From Janthinobacterium sp. B9-8 (GTDB taxonomy: Bacteria; Pseudomonadota; Gammaproteobacteria; Burkholderiales; Chitinibacteraceae), in contig NZ_CP014222.1 of the NCBI RefSeq assembly GCF_000969645.2, positions 1,302,001 to 1,366,000 on the forward strand: a stretch of DNA of 64,000 bases, written 5' to 3'. The notes below the pieces were generated by a model, which had not been told where the DNA came from, made no database searches, and was given only the letters and a program-made list of their open reading frames with translations. This document shows, in pieces, positions 28,398 through 39,802 of the stretch. Numbering within the stretch: position 1 is the first letter of the stretch; each line of letters starts with the position of its first letter. The position numbers and the translations under genes were made by a program.

Positions 28398-29273
28398 ATG
28401 GCGGAAATTACCGCGAAGATGGTTGCCCAGCTGCGCGAGCTGACTGGCCTTGGCATGATGGAATGCAAAAAAGCTTTAGTTGAAGCCGATGGCGATATCA
28501 AAAAAGCTGAAGAAGTAATGCGAATCAAGTCTGGCAATAAAGCATCCAAGCTGGCTGGCCGTACTGCTGCTGAAGGTATTATTGCTGCATTTATCTCTGA
28601 CGATAAAAAAATCGGCGCGGTGCTTGAAGTAAACTGTGAAACAGACTTCCTAGCTAAAGACGAAGGTTTTATCGCTTTCGCTAAGCTGGCTGCTCAAGCT
28701 GTTGCTGATGCAAACCCGGCTGATGTTGATGCATTGTCGCAAGTCGTAGTGAATGGCAAAACAGTTGAAGAAATCCGTAAAGATGCTGTTGCTAAACTGG
28801 GCGAAAATGTAACATTGCGCCGCTTTGCACGCTATGAAACAGCGGGTCAGGTTGCAGCTTATCTGCACGGCAACAAGCTTGGTGTTTTGCTCGACATCGT
28901 TGGCGGTGATGAGCAATTAGGTAAGCAAATTGCGATGCACATTGCAGCAACAAAGCCAAAATCACTTGATGCAAGTGGTGTACCTGCTGAATTGATCGAA
29001 ACTGAACGCCGTGTTGCAACTGAGCGCGCTAAAGAAGCGGGCAAGCCAGAAGCAATGCTGGAAAAAATCGTTGAAGGCACTGTTCAAAAGTACCTGAAAG
29101 ATGTTGTTCTGCTGAGCCAGCCATTTGTAATGGATGACAAAGTAACGATCGAACAATTGCTGAAAACTAATGCTGCAACAGTGAATGCATTTAATCTGTT
29201 TGTAGTGGGTGAAGGCATTGAAAAAGCAGTGGTTGATTACGCTGCTGAAGTGGCTGCTGCTGCAAAGATTTAA
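28398..29273 (+). CDS. tsf: Elongation factor Ts
   Basis: EF-Ts exchanges GDP on EF-Tu. The 291-residue protein has the N-terminal UBA-like [25 protein letters not shown], the EF-Tu-contacting core [15 protein letters not shown] and the C-terminal coiled-coil region with [24 protein letters not shown]. The ATG follows a strong aggag at 28385-28389. Confidence 0.98.
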   Translation: MAEITAKMVAQLRELTGLGMMECKKALVEADGDIKKAEEVMRIKSGNKASKLAGRTAAEGIIAAFISDDKKIGAVLEVNCETDFLAKDEGFIAFAKLAAQAVADANPADVDALSQVVVNGKTVEEIRKDAVAKLGENVTLRRFARYETAGQVAAYLHGNKLGVLLDIVGGDEQLGKQIAMHIAATKPKSLDASGVPAELIETERRVATERAKEAGKPEAMLEKIVEGTVQKYLKDVVLLSQPFVMDDKVTIEQLLKTNAATVNAFNLFVVGEGIEKAVVDYAAEVAAAAKI

Positions 29274-29283
29274 GTCTATTTAA

Positions 29284-30081
<798 letters not shown>

Positions 30082-30186
30082 GCCATTTTAAATGGGCGGC
30101 CAGGCTTTAAGCGGCGCTTTGCGTGATAAGTTGGCCATGGCTACAAATGATTACTTATTAGAATAGAGTAAATAAGGGAATACATT

Positions 30187-30744
30187 ATGATTGCAGATAT
30201 TAAAAGCAATACCGATACTAAAATGCAAAAATCAGTCGAGGCTTTGCGTGTTAATCTGGCAAAAGTTCGCACGGGTCGCGCGCACGTTGGTTTATTGGAT
30301 CATATCAATGTTGATTACTATGGCGCTCCTACTGCAATTAATCAGGTAGCCAATGTTACTTTGATTGATTCACGTACTATTGGTGTTCAGGCTTGGGAAA
30401 AAACCATGATTTCCAAGATTGAAAAAGCAATTCGTGATGGTGATTTAGGCTTGAATCCGTCAACCAATGGCGATGTAATTCGTGTTCCGATGCCTGCCCT
30501 GACCGAAGAGCGCCGTAAGGATTTAACAAAGGTTGTTCGTAACGAGGCAGATGATGCTAAGGTTGCGGTGCGTAATATTCGCCGCGATGCCAATGAGCAA
30601 CTAAAGCGTCTGGTGAAAGATAAAGACATTTCTGAAGATGATGAGCGTCGTGGAAGTGATGATGTTCAGAAATTAACAGATAAATATGTAATTGAAATTG
30701 ATAAGTTGTTGGCAGAAAAAGAAAAAGAATTAATGACAATGTAA
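30187..30744 (+). CDS. frr: Ribosome recycling factor
   Basis: RRF splits post-termination ribosomes together with EF-G. The 185-residue protein is full length, with [20 protein letters not shown], the hinge/domain II region [20 protein letters not shown], and the domain I helices [20 protein letters not shown] and [20 protein letters not shown]. aaggg upstream of the ATG. A strong hairpin follows the stop. Confidence 0.98.
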   Translation: MIADIKSNTDTKMQKSVEALRVNLAKVRTGRAHVGLLDHINVDYYGAPTAINQVANVTLIDSRTIGVQAWEKTMISKIEKAIRDGDLGLNPSTNGDVIRVPMPALTEERRKDLTKVVRNEADDAKVAVRNIRRDANEQLKRLVKDKDISEDDERRGSDDVQKLTDKYVIEIDKLLAEKEKELMTM

Positions 30745-30747
30745 TCA

Positions 30748-30785
30748 TTTGCTGGCCGGTGCAATCTATTGTGCCGGCCAGCAAA
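30748..30785 (+). terminator. Strong hairpin between frr and uppS
   Basis: tttgctggccggtgcaa (30748-30764) pairs with ttgtgccggccagcaaa (30769-30785), a 17-bp stem with two G-T wobbles and a tcta loop. No T run follows beyond the stem, and the uppS ribosome binding site begins 4 bases later, so it may act as an RNA processing or translation control structure as well as a terminator. Confidence 0.7.
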
Positions 30786-30800
30786 CGTAAGGGGTTTGGT

Positions 30801-31559
30801 GTGGCCATATTCAGTAGTTCTACTAAAGAAGTACCGCAAGATATTGCAGCTGTTCCTCGTCATATTGCAGTGATTATGGATGGCAATGGCCGTTGGGCAA
30901 AAAAGCGCATGATGCCTCGTGTTTTTGGACACAAGCGTGGTGTAGAGGCCTTGCGTGATACGGTTCGAGCTTGCGATGCCTTGGGCGTAGGCTATCTCAC
31001 TGTATTTGCATTTAGTAATGAAAACTGGCGTCGTCCGCAGGATGAAGTCTCCTTTTTGATGGGGCTTTTTCTGAAAGTGTTAAGCGGTGAAATCAGCCGT
31101 ATGCACGAAAAAAATATTCGCCTAAAAATTGTGGGTAATCGTGAACATTTCGGCCCTGAATTAGTAGCTTTAATCGATGCGGCAGAAGAAAAAACTGCGG
31201 CCAATACCGGTTTAACGCTTTCAATTGCTGCGGATTACGGCGGCCGCTGGGATGTCATCAATGCCACACATAAAATGCTGGCTGAACACCCGGAATTAAG
31301 CACTTGTTTTACCGAGGATGATTTATCACCTTATCTGGCGATGGCTTATGCGCCTGAGCCGGATTTATTTATCCGCACAGGTGGCGAGCAACGAATCAGC
31401 AATTTTCTTTTATGGCAGCTTGCCTATACCGAGCTCTATTTTAGCGACATGCTTTGGCCGGATTTCGATCGCAAGGCATTAGAAGCGGCAATTGATTGGT
31501 ATCACGGCCGCGAGCGTCGCTTTGGCCGCATTAGCGAGCAACTTCAATCCTCATGTTAA
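30801..31559 (+). CDS. uppS: Undecaprenyl diphosphate synthase
   Basis: UppS adds eight isoprene units to farnesyl diphosphate to make the C55 carrier for peptidoglycan and LPS. From GTG 30801 (aagggg at 30789-30794) the protein has 252 residues: HIAVIMDGNGRWAKKR with the catalytic Asp, GHKRGVEALRDTVRAC, TVFAFSNENWRRP, DLFIRTGGEQRISNFLLWQ and ELYFSDMLWPDF. The frame opens further upstream at 30759, but that would overlap the hairpin and lack a binding site. It overlaps cdsA by 7 bases. Confidence 0.96.
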   Translation: MAIFSSSTKEVPQDIAAVPRHIAVIMDGNGRWAKKRMMPRVFGHKRGVEALRDTVRACDALGVGYLTVFAFSNENWRRPQDEVSFLMGLFLKVLSGEISRMHEKNIRLKIVGNREHFGPELVALIDAAEEKTAANTGLTLSIAADYGGRWDVINATHKMLAEHPELSTCFTEDDLSPYLAMAYAPEPDLFIRTGGEQRISNFLLWQLAYTELYFSDMLWPDFDRKALEAAIDWYHGRERRFGRISEQLQSSC

Positions 31560-32380
31560 AAACCCGTATTCTTACTGCTCTGTTGCTGCTACCGATTGTG
31601 CTGGCGGCTATTTTCTTGTTGCCGCAAATGGGCGTCATCGGCTCATTTGCATGGATTGCCTTTTGCGGCTTAGTGGTTGTGGTTGCATCTTGGGAGTGGC
31701 AACGTTTATCCGGCATGCAAGGCTGGGTGGCTAAAGCTTATCCATTGCTGAGCGCACTTTTATTTGCCGCACTCAGTCAGCTTATTTATAAGCCCTCTTT
31801 ATTACTTGGCTTGATGCTGGGGGCCAGTCTTTTTTGGCTATTGGTTACGCCTTGCTGGCTATCAAAAAAATGGAAGCTGGCGAATGCAGGCAATTTAAAT
31901 ATTTTGCTTGGCTGGGCTTTGCTGATGCCTGCAGGGCTGGCGCTGATTGTTTTACGCACCGCAGGCCCTTGGGCCTTGCTGGCTGTTTTGGCGATTGCTT
32001 GGGTTGCTGATTCGGCGGCTTATTTTTTCGGAAAAGCATTTGGTAAGCGCAAGCTAGCCCCGCAAATCAGCCCTGGTAAAAGCTGGGAAGGTGCAATAGG
32101 CGGCTTGTTTGGCGTGTTGGTTTATACCTTTTTTCTTCCTAAGCACCTGTTTTTTCATGGCGAGTTATTAGCCTTGTCTGCGTGGCTGGCCATTGCTGCA
32201 GTGCTGACTGCCGTTAGCGTGATGGGTGATTTGCTGGAATCCTTATTTAAACGACAAGCAGGAATCAAAGACAGTAGCCATTTATTGCCGGGGCATGGTG
32301 GCGTACTGGATAGAATTGATAGTTTGCTGGCGATATTGCCTATCGCTGCTGCGATCTATCTTGGTTTCTTGTTATTCTAA
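31553..32380 (+). CDS. cdsA: Phosphatidate cytidylyltransferase
   Basis: CdsA makes CDP-diacylglycerol, the precursor of all phospholipids (used by PgsA elsewhere in this window). The 275-residue protein has about eight membrane segments and the family signature near the C-terminus: VSVMGDLLESLFKRQAGIKDSS, then LLPGHGGVLDRIDSLL with the conserved Asp residues. Translationally coupled to uppS. Confidence 0.96.
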   Translation: MLKTRILTALLLLPIVLAAIFLLPQMGVIGSFAWIAFCGLVVVVASWEWQRLSGMQGWVAKAYPLLSALLFAALSQLIYKPSLLLGLMLGASLFWLLVTPCWLSKKWKLANAGNLNILLGWALLMPAGLALIVLRTAGPWALLAVLAIAWVADSAAYFFGKAFGKRKLAPQISPGKSWEGAIGGLFGVLVYTFFLPKHLFFHGELLALSAWLAIAAVLTAVSVMGDLLESLFKRQAGIKDSSHLLPGHGGVLDRIDSLLAILPIAAAIYLGFLLF

Positions 32381-32484
32381 ATTCAAACTGCGTACATCAA
32401 TTGTCTGTTGCAAGATAAACGAACAATTCTTATTGCTTGAGTGGCAAGCTTTAAAATCGCAGTGCAGATAAGACAATCGCTTGA

Positions 32485-32529
32485 AAATCATGCCTGATGA
32501 AAATAAATTACCAATATCAGGCATGATTT
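32485..32529. other. 14-bp perfect inverted repeat between cdsA and dxr
   Basis: aaatcatgcctgat (32485-32498) pairs perfectly with atcaggcatgattt (32516-32529) around a 17-base loop. It lies in the 247-base gap before dxr. No T tract follows on the plus strand, so simple termination is not clear; it may be an RNA stem-loop or a protein-binding site. Confidence 0.7.
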
Positions 32530-32627
32530 AAACAGGTATTTGTGTCCTCGATTTTATTGTTTGTTTCAAATAGGCTGTGTTTTGTTGTTGTCTTTTCAGG
32601 CATATTAAAGCGCAAGGCCATATCATC

Positions 32628-33842
32628 ATGTCCTCTATACAAAAAATCACTATTCTTGGCTCCACTGGCAGCATTGGCGTTAATACGCTTGATGTAATTG
32701 CCCGATATCCTGAGCGTTATCAAGTCTTTGCATTAAGCGGAGCCAGTCAGTTAGAAAAGCTGGCTCAGCAATGCGTGCAATTTAAGCCGCGCTTTGCCGT
32801 TGTTTTGGATGCGATTTCTGCTCAAACTTTAGCAGTGCTTTTAAAAGAAAAAGGCTCTGCTACGGAAGTTTTGTGGGGGGCGTCGGCGCTGAGCGATGTT
32901 TCTTGTGCTACTGAAGTGGATGCGGTGATGGCGGCTATTGTAGGAGCGGCAGGTATGCAGCCTACTTTGGACGCGGCACGTGCAGGCAAACGCATTTTGC
33001 TTGCGAATAAAGAGACGCTGGTGCTTGCGGGTGCCTTATTTATGGATGCCGTGCGTGAATCGGGTGCGGCGTTATTGCCCATTGATAGTGAACACAATGC
33101 GATTTTTCAGGTTTTACCCCCGTTTTATCGAGAAAACCCTTACGCAGCAAATTTACAGGCGGCAGGCGTTAAACGTATTTTACTCACCGCCTCAGGTGGG
33201 CCGTTTCGCACTATGCCTCAGGCCGAATTGCAGCATGTCACACCGGACCAGGCTTGTAAGCATCCTAACTGGTCGATGGGGCGCAAGATCTCGGTCGATT
33301 CTGCTTCTTTGATGAATAAGGGTTTGGAGGTCATTGAGGCGCGTTGGTTATTTAATGCCCCCGAAAAAAGCGATATTTCGGTGATTGTGCACCCACAAAG
33401 CGTGGTGCATTCGATGGTCGAATATATGGATGGCTCCGTCCTTGCTCAGTTGGGTAATCCCGATATGCGTACGCCAATTGCATACGGCATGGCTTACCCG
33501 GAGCGCGTGGATGCAGGCGTGAAATCACTCGATTTCTTTAGTGTAGGGCGTTTAGATTTTGAAGCGCCCGATTTGCAACGTTTCCCTTGTCTGCAACTGG
33601 CGTTCGATGCACTTGCCGCAGGTGGGGCTGCCCCTGCCATTTTAAATGCAGCAAATGAAATTGCCGTTGAAGGGTTTTTGAATAAATCCCTGTGTTTTAC
33701 GAATATTCCACGTTTGATTGATGCTGTGCTCAATGAGTGCACTCACCGAGCAACGGCCGAATCATTAGGTGCGCTGCTAGCGGCGGATCAATCCGCTCGG
33801 GTTGCTGCACGGGCATGGCTGCAGGCGCACCCTCTATGCTGA
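32628..33842 (+). CDS. dxr: 1-deoxy-D-xylulose 5-phosphate reductoisomerase
   Basis: Dxr makes 2-C-methyl-D-erythritol 4-phosphate, committed step of the MEP isoprenoid pathway feeding UppS. From ATG 32628 it has 404 residues: NADPH loop [37 protein letters not shown] (metal-binding Asp and Glu), [30 protein letters not shown] and [15 protein letters not shown]. Its stop overlaps the rseP start. Confidence 0.97.
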   Translation: MSSIQKITILGSTGSIGVNTLDVIARYPERYQVFALSGASQLEKLAQQCVQFKPRFAVVLDAISAQTLAVLLKEKGSATEVLWGASALSDVSCATEVDAVMAAIVGAAGMQPTLDAARAGKRILLANKETLVLAGALFMDAVRESGAALLPIDSEHNAIFQVLPPFYRENPYAANLQAAGVKRILLTASGGPFRTMPQAELQHVTPDQACKHPNWSMGRKISVDSASLMNKGLEVIEARWLFNAPEKSDISVIVHPQSVVHSMVEYMDGSVLAQLGNPDMRTPIAYGMAYPERVDAGVKSLDFFSVGRLDFEAPDLQRFPCLQLAFDALAAGGAAPAILNAANEIAVEGFLNKSLCFTNIPRLIDAVLNECTHRATAESLGALLAADQSARVAARAWLQAHPLC

Positions 33843-35185
33843 CGTCTATGCTGGCGTTTGTGATTGCAATTGGTATTTTGGTGTCTATCCATGAGTATGG
33901 GCATTACCGTGTTGCAAAAAGCTGTGGTGTAAAAGTATTGGTCTTCTCGATTGGCTTTGGCAAGCCACTCTGGCAGTGGCAGCGTGGTGAAACGCTGTGG
34001 CAGGTCTGCTCGATTCCTCTGGGCGGCTATGTCAGTATGCTGGATGAGCGAGAGGGTGATCCGATTGCCGAGGCTGATTTGCCAAGGGCATTTAATCGCC
34101 AACCCCCCTTAGCAAAAATGGCGATTGTTGTGGCAGGGCCGCTGGCCAATTTTCTACTGGCTATTTTGCTTTACTGGGGTTTATCTTTGTCTGGCGTTGA
34201 GGCTTTGCGCCCCCTTGTTTCTTTCGTAAGCCCCGGCTCTGCGGCAGAAAAATCAGGGATAAGACCCGGTGATGAAGTATTGTCTGTATCAGGCGCAGCG
34301 ATTTCCAGTTGGGATGAGCTGCAATTAGGGTTGTTAGAGCAGAGTGGTGGCGCGGTAACAGTAGCCTTGCAGCTTAGATCAATTACTGGTTCAGAACGTG
34401 TAGCCCATTTGGATTTAAGTCATTTAAGCCGTGATGAAATCGACCAACAACTTCTGTCTCGTCTTGGGGGTTCCCCTGTCCCTTTGAGCCTGCGCATTGC
34501 GCAAGTTGCACCTAAAAGTGCGGCGTCCAAGGCGGGGGTAATGGTGGGCGATCAGTTGCTGATGATTAATGGCGTATCCCTGTATGGCTGGCAGGATGTA
34601 CAGCAGAAAGTCTCCTCTTCAGCGTCGCAACCCCTGCTTTTAAGCTGGAAGCGAAATGGGCAAGTCATTGAACGCACAGTTATTCCTGATGCGGTAGAAG
34701 AAAACGGCAAGAAAATAGGCAAGCTTGGCCTCGCTCCGGAAGTAGACGTGGCTGCTTGGAAAAATCAACGATTTGTGCGTGATTTTGGCTTTTTTGAAGG
34801 CTTGCAATATGGCCTTCAAAAAACATGGCAGGGTAGTCGTCTTACTTTGGTGATGTTTTGGAAAATGCTGACAGGTCATGTGTCAATTAAGCAAGTAAGC
34901 GGGCCAATTACGATTGCAACTTTTGCGGGGGAAAGTGCCCGATTGGGGTTGAATGCATTTCTTGAATATCTTTGTGTAATTAGTATTAGTTTGGGGGTTT
35001 TAAACCTGCTACCCTTGCCGGTGCTGGATGGCGGGCATTTGATGTATCATACGGTAGAATTTTTGACGGGGCGGCGTCTGCCGCCTGAGGCCGAAGCATT
35101 TGGCCAGCGCGTTGGCATTATTTTATTGTTGGGACTGATGTCCCTCGCGTTTTATAACGATATCCATCGACTGTTTCTTGGCTAG
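33836..35185 (+). CDS. rseP: RIP zinc metalloprotease RseP
   Basis: RseP is an inner-membrane site-2 protease that cuts anti-sigma factor and signal-peptide remnants. From ATG 33836 it has 449 residues: the zinc motif HEYGH in [19 protein letters not shown] (about residue 22), [13 protein letters not shown], two PDZ domains (about 120-290) and the C-terminal active-site segment [17 protein letters not shown]. It starts 4 bases before the end of the dxr stop. Confidence 0.96.
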   Translation: MLTSMLAFVIAIGILVSIHEYGHYRVAKSCGVKVLVFSIGFGKPLWQWQRGETLWQVCSIPLGGYVSMLDEREGDPIAEADLPRAFNRQPPLAKMAIVVAGPLANFLLAILLYWGLSLSGVEALRPLVSFVSPGSAAEKSGIRPGDEVLSVSGAAISSWDELQLGLLEQSGGAVTVALQLRSITGSERVAHLDLSHLSRDEIDQQLLSRLGGSPVPLSLRIAQVAPKSAASKAGVMVGDQLLMINGVSLYGWQDVQQKVSSSASQPLLLSWKRNGQVIERTVIPDAVEENGKKIGKLGLAPEVDVAAWKNQRFVRDFGFFEGLQYGLQKTWQGSRLTLVMFWKMLTGHVSIKQVSGPITIATFAGESARLGLNAFLEYLCVISISLGVLNLLPLPVLDGGHLMYHTVEFLTGRRLPPEAEAFGQRVGIILLLGLMSLAFYNDIHRLFLG

Positions 35186-35315
35186 CTGTTTGCCAAGAAA
35201 TTCAAGGCCAGGGTTTACCGCTGTAATTAAGGGTTTTGGGCCGTTTTTTAACGCAGTGTGGGCTTTGCGGTTGTTTCGCTATGGCCTGCTAACTCATTAG
35301 TGACTCTTCAGAATA

Positions 35316-37604
35316 ATGAAATTAAAATCGATAAACTTGTTGTTAGCAGCGGCCCTCGCCGGTATTGCCTTACCTGGTTGGGCGGTTGAGCCATTCGTGA
35401 TTCGCGATATTCGCGTTGAGGGGCTGCAACGTACCGATGCCGGAACGATTTTTAATTATTTGCCGGTCAAAGTCGGCGATCGTTTTGATGATGATCGTGC
35501 ACAAGAAGCGATTAAGGCCTTGTTTGCAACTGGCTTTTTTAACGATGTGCGGGTTGAATCAAATGGCAGTGTCTTGATTGTAACCGTTGACGAGCGCCCG
35601 ACGATTGCGCAGATCAATGTCAATGGCTCCAAAATGCTGGAGAAAGATCAAATTAAAAGCGCGCTGAAAGGCCAGAGTTTTGCAGAGGGGCGTATTTTTG
35701 ATCAGAGCGTTTTAGACGCTGCAGTACAAGAAATCAAACAGCAATATTATTCACGTGGCCGATACTCTGTGGTCGTTAAGTCGGAAGTCACCAAATTAGA
35801 GCGCAACCGTGTGGGTGTGCAGCTGGATATTTCCGAAGGCGAAGTTGCGCGTATTCAGCAGATTAATATCGTTGGCAACAAAGCTTATTCAGAAGATGAT
35901 TTGCTCGATATGCTAAGCCAGACTACCGGAGGCTGGATGACTTGGTATACCAAGGCTGACCAGTATTCAAAACAAAAGTTATCTGCCGATTTAGAAAAAT
36001 TGCGGTCTTGGTATATGGATCGCGGCTATATTGAATTTAATGTGGAATCCACACAAGTTGCTATTTCGGAAGATCGTGAAGGCATTTTCTTAACGCTCAA
36101 TGTAACTGAAGGCAAGCAATTTAAAGTAAGTGACGTTAAATTGCTCGGCGATACGGTTATTGATCCCGCTATTTTAAAGAAGCTCATTACTCTCAATACG
36201 GGTGAAGTGTTTTCGCGTGAAAGCTTAAATAAATCAACCGCTGCCATTACAGAAGCATTGGGTGAAGTGGGTTATGCGTTTGCTAATGTGAATGCAGTAC
36301 CTGAGATCGATCAGAAAAACAATACAGTTGCTTTTACCTTTTATGTTGATCCGGGTAAAAAAACCTATGTAAGGCGGATTAATGTAAATGGTAATTCACA
36401 AACGCGCGATGTGGTGATTCGCCGCGAATTGCGCCAGCTAGAATCTGCCGCTTACGATGGTGCCAAAATCAAGCGTTCTAAACAGCGTTTAGAGCAACTC
36501 GATTACTTTAGTGAAATTGTCGTTGATACCCCTCTTGTGCCAGACACGGCCGATCAGGTGGATATGAATGTCACCGTTACTGAAAAGAAATCAGGCAGTT
36601 TCAATATTGGCGCAGGGTACGGGCAAAGTGAAGGGATTGTTTTAGTATTATCTCTTTCGCAAAATAACTTCTTAGGTAGTGGTAAACAGTTTGCGGTAGA
36701 AGTGAACTCTAGCTCATCTAATAAAGTTTACTCCCTTGGCGTGACCAATCCTTATGCCACGCCGGATGGCGTGTCGGTGGGCTGGAATATTTATCGCCGG
36801 GATACCGATCCTTCCCGCGTGGATTTGGGCCAGTACACTACATCATCTTATGGCTTTAGCTCTAACTTTAGCTTGCCATTAACAGAATCGAACCGTATTG
36901 GTTTTGGCCTGGGATTTGAGAGTCTTGCCATTCAGGCTGATGCTTCTGCGCCTAAACATGTGCTGGATTTTGTGAATAGCCAAGGCTCTAGAAACAAAAC
37001 CTATCCTGTAAGTATTAACTGGGGTCGTGATACGCGGAATAGTGGCTCGTACCCGACATCAGGCTGGTTATTAAGCTTAAATGGCGAAGTAACTGCACCA
37101 TTCTCGGATATCGACTATTACAAGCTCTCAACACGAAGCCAATACTTTATTCCATTTGGCAAAGAAATGAGCTTAATGTGGAATGTGGAAGGCGGCTATG
37201 GCCACACCTATGGCGATAGCATTTATCCGTTCTATAAAAACTTTTACGCCGGTGGTGTAGGTTCTATTCGTGGCTTCAGATCCGGATCGGTTGGGCCCGT
37301 TGATAGCCGTGGCGACGGGATGGGGGGGGATAAACGGGTTGTTAATAACTTTGAATTCTTCTTCCCGATTCCAGGTTTGAAAAATGATCGTTCAACACGT
37401 TTAAGTGTTTTTGCAGATTCAGGTGCAGTATGGGGTGCAGGATCAAGACCTAATGTGAGTGAAATGCGCTATTCCGCCGGGGTGGCCTTTACTTGGGTTT
37501 CACCTGTAGGGCCGATTAAATTAAGCTGGGCCGCACCATTTAATGCTCAGCCAAACGATAGAGTTGAACGCGGTCTTCAATTCCAATTGGGTCAAGTATT
37601 CTGA
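35316..37604 (+). CDS. bamA: Outer-membrane protein assembly factor BamA
   Basis: BamA inserts beta-barrel proteins into the outer membrane. The 762-residue protein starts with a signal peptide (LLLAAALAGIALPGWAVE, cleaved near residue 23), has five POTRA domains (first IRDIRVEGLQRTDAGTIFNY; to about residue 420) and a 16-strand barrel with the VRGF-equivalent IRGFRSGSVGP and a terminal beta signal ending in QFQLGQVF (Phe last). Followed at once by skp. Confidence 0.98.
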   Translation: MKLKSINLLLAAALAGIALPGWAVEPFVIRDIRVEGLQRTDAGTIFNYLPVKVGDRFDDDRAQEAIKALFATGFFNDVRVESNGSVLIVTVDERPTIAQINVNGSKMLEKDQIKSALKGQSFAEGRIFDQSVLDAAVQEIKQQYYSRGRYSVVVKSEVTKLERNRVGVQLDISEGEVARIQQINIVGNKAYSEDDLLDMLSQTTGGWMTWYTKADQYSKQKLSADLEKLRSWYMDRGYIEFNVESTQVAISEDREGIFLTLNVTEGKQFKVSDVKLLGDTVIDPAILKKLITLNTGEVFSRESLNKSTAAITEALGEVGYAFANVNAVPEIDQKNNTVAFTFYVDPGKKTYVRRINVNGNSQTRDVVIRRELRQLESAAYDGAKIKRSKQRLEQLDYFSEIVVDTPLVPDTADQVDMNVTVTEKKSGSFNIGAGYGQSEGIVLVLSLSQNNFLGSGKQFAVEVNSSSSNKVYSLGVTNPYATPDGVSVGWNIYRRDTDPSRVDLGQYTTSSYGFSSNFSLPLTESNRIGFGLGFESLAIQADASAPKHVLDFVNSQGSRNKTYPVSINWGRDTRNSGSYPTSGWLLSLNGEVTAPFSDIDYYKLSTRSQYFIPFGKEMSLMWNVEGGYGHTYGDSIYPFYKNFYAGGVGSIRGFRSGSVGPVDSRGDGMGGDKRVVNNFEFFFPIPGLKNDRSTRLSVFADSGAVWGAGSRPNVSEMRYSAGVAFTWVSPVGPIKLSWAAPFNAQPNDRVERGLQFQLGQVF

Positions 37605-37623
37605 TTTTAAGGAGCCACTATCT

Positions 37624-38118
37624 ATGTTGAAATGGCCACGTGCAATATTGCTGGCAATGGGTGTTGTACTGTCTTCCAGTACATTTGCAGCGGATATGCG
37701 AATTGGTTTTGTAGATACCGAGCGCATTTTGCGTGAGGCGTCTCCCGCCGTCAGGGCGGCCAAAAAGATAGAGCGTGAGTTCGATGCACGTAAGTCTGAT
37801 TTGCAAAAAATATCAGCGCAAGGTAAGGCGTTGCAGCAGCTATTGGATAGGGGCACGCTTGCTGAGGCAGATCGGCGCATTAAAGAGCGTGAGCTCATTA
37901 AAATGAATCAAGACTTTCAACGTATGCAGCGTGAATTCAATGAAGATATGAATACACGCCGTAACGAGGAATTATCGGGCCTGCAAGAGCGTGTAAATAG
38001 CGCAATTGCACAAATTGCGACCAGCGAAAAGTACGATTTAATTTTGCAAGAAGTGGCATGGCGCAGCCCGCGGATTGATATTACAGACAAAGTATTAAAG
38101 CTTTTAATGGATAAATAA
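37624..38118 (+). CDS. skp: Periplasmic chaperone Skp/OmpH
   Basis: Skp holds unfolded outer-membrane proteins on their way to BamA. From ATG 37624 (strong aaggag) it has 164 residues: signal peptide AILLAMGVVLSSSTFAAD, then RIGFVDTERILREASPAVRA and a long coiled-coil (about 45-130) with ERELIKMNQDFQRMQREFNE, ending in IDITDKVLKLLMDK. Confidence 0.95.
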   Translation: MLKWPRAILLAMGVVLSSSTFAADMRIGFVDTERILREASPAVRAAKKIEREFDARKSDLQKISAQGKALQQLLDRGTLAEADRRIKERELIKMNQDFQRMQREFNEDMNTRRNEELSGLQERVNSAIAQIATSEKYDLILQEVAWRSPRIDITDKVLKLLMDK

Positions 38119-38122
38119 ACGC

Positions 38123-39172
38123 ATGGCTTTATCTTTTACTTTATCCGGATTTGTGGAGTTGCTAGGCGGGGAGCGCCATGGTGATGACGTACTGATTACA
38201 GGTGTTTCTGCTTTAGAGAATGCAGCGGAAGGTGAAATTGGCTTTTTGGCCAACCCTCGTTTGCGTGCGCAATTGCAAAGCAGCAAGGCGGCGGCCTTTA
38301 TTGTACGCCCAGCTGAAAGTGCGAGTTTAGATCGCCCGCATATTGTAACGCGGGATCCGCAGCTTTATTTTGCACAGGTAGCGCAGTTACTACATCCAAG
38401 GCCGGCTGCACGGGCGGGCATCCACCCCCGTGCGGTAGTTGATTCTTTGGCATTTGTGGCAGAAAGCGCGCAAATTGGCCCCGGCGCAGTGGTTGAGGCC
38501 GGTGCACGGATTGGCGAGCGTACGATTGTGATGGCCAACGCTTATATCGGTGAGCAGGTTGAGATTGGGGCGGATTGCTTGATTCACCCTAACACCAGCG
38601 TGCATCGCGGGGCGTTTATTGGTGATCGCGTTATTTTGCATAGCAATGCAGTGATTGCCGGCGATGGCTTTGGTAATGCTTGGGCGATAGACCATTGGGA
38701 AAAAATCCCTCAGCTTGGCCGCGTATTGATCGGTCATGATGTTGAGATAGGCTCGTGTACGACGGTAGATCGGGGCGCACTTAACGATACCATTATTGGC
38801 AATGGTGCCCGAATTGATAACCTGATCCAGGTGGCGCATAACGTACAAATTGGTGAGCACACTGCGATGGCGGCCTGTGTCGGCATTGCGGGCTCGACCA
38901 AAATTGGTGCGCGTTGTCAGATTGGTGGCGCTGTAATGATTTCCGGTCATCTGGAAATCTGTGATGGCGTGACGGTTTTAGGCGGTACGCTGGTTGGCAA
39001 GACAATTCGTGAAGCAGGCGTGTACTCAGGCTCTTACCCGATGCAAACGCATGATGATTGGCGGCACAATGCCGCTCATTTACGGCACCTGGATGAATTA
39101 GCCAAGCGGGTTAAACAGCTTGAAAAAGAAATCCTAGTGCTGAGAAATCCCGCAGAAAAGCTTGAGGAATAA
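38123..39172 (+). CDS. lpxD: UDP-3-O-(3-hydroxyacyl)glucosamine N-acyltransferase
   Basis: LpxD adds the second hydroxyacyl chain in lipid A synthesis. The 349-residue protein has an N-terminal uridine-binding domain (LSGFVELLGGERHGDD to about 100), then left-handed beta-helix hexapeptide repeats such as IGPGAVVEAGARIGERTIV, catalytic His in VAHNVQIGEHTAMAACVGI and a C-terminal helix (LDELAKRVKQLEKEILVL). Four bases after skp. Confidence 0.97.
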   Translation: MALSFTLSGFVELLGGERHGDDVLITGVSALENAAEGEIGFLANPRLRAQLQSSKAAAFIVRPAESASLDRPHIVTRDPQLYFAQVAQLLHPRPAARAGIHPRAVVDSLAFVAESAQIGPGAVVEAGARIGERTIVMANAYIGEQVEIGADCLIHPNTSVHRGAFIGDRVILHSNAVIAGDGFGNAWAIDHWEKIPQLGRVLIGHDVEIGSCTTVDRGALNDTIIGNGARIDNLIQVAHNVQIGEHTAMAACVGIAGSTKIGARCQIGGAVMISGHLEICDGVTVLGGTLVGKTIREAGVYSGSYPMQTHDDWRHNAAHLRHLDELAKRVKQLEKEILVLRNPAEKLEE

Positions 39173-39332
39173 ATCAAATAGCACCTTATTTGATTGATGA
39201 AAGATGCGAAATAATTCCCCTTCTACGGCATGCCGAAGCTGGGGTTTTTTGCTGAGTCATTGGCCTTATGAATTAAGCAATTTACAAAAAAGAAATTATG
39301 GTGCCTACAGCACCGGTTGGAGAATAAGAGTA

Positions 39333-39785
39333 ATGAATCAGATTATGGATGTTTTAGAAATCGCCAAATGCTTACCGCATCGCTATCCGTTTTTATTAAT
39401 TGATCGCGTTGTAGAGATGGAGCCCGGTGTTTCAATTAAAGCCATTAAAAATGTCTCGATTAATGAGCCATTTTTTCAAGGGCATTTCCCGACTTATCCG
39501 GTGATGCCAGGTGTGCTGATTCTGGAAGCGCTGGCTCAGGCTGCGGGCGTCCTGTCTTATAAGAGTCTGGAAGTCGCCCCTTCAGAAGATTCACTTTATT
39601 TCTTTGCGGGTATTGATAATGCGCGCTTTAAGCGCCAGGTTGTGCCGGGTGATCAGCTGACTTTATGCGTGCAAATTACAGCCAATAAGCGTGGTATTTG
39701 GAAATACAAAGCGCAGGCTTTTGTAGGAACTGAATTGGCCGCCGAAGCGGATTTGATGTGCGCGCAACGCGAAATTAAGCGCTAA
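39333..39785 (+). CDS. fabZ: 3-hydroxyacyl-ACP dehydratase
   Basis: FabZ dehydrates 3-hydroxyacyl-ACP in fatty acid synthesis and competes with LpxA/LpxD for the same substrates. From ATG 39333 it has 150 residues in a hot-dog fold: [17 protein letters not shown], the catalytic His in [20 protein letters not shown] and Glu in that helix, and [20 protein letters not shown]. Upstream open frame to 39204 is not protein-like; ggag lies before this ATG. Confidence 0.97.
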   Translation: MNQIMDVLEIAKCLPHRYPFLLIDRVVEMEPGVSIKAIKNVSINEPFFQGHFPTYPVMPGVLILEALAQAAGVLSYKSLEVAPSEDSLYFFAGIDNARFKRQVVPGDQLTLCVQITANKRGIWKYKAQAFVGTELAAEADLMCAQREIKR

Positions 39786-39802
39786 TTGCCTGAGTAATCT
39801 AT

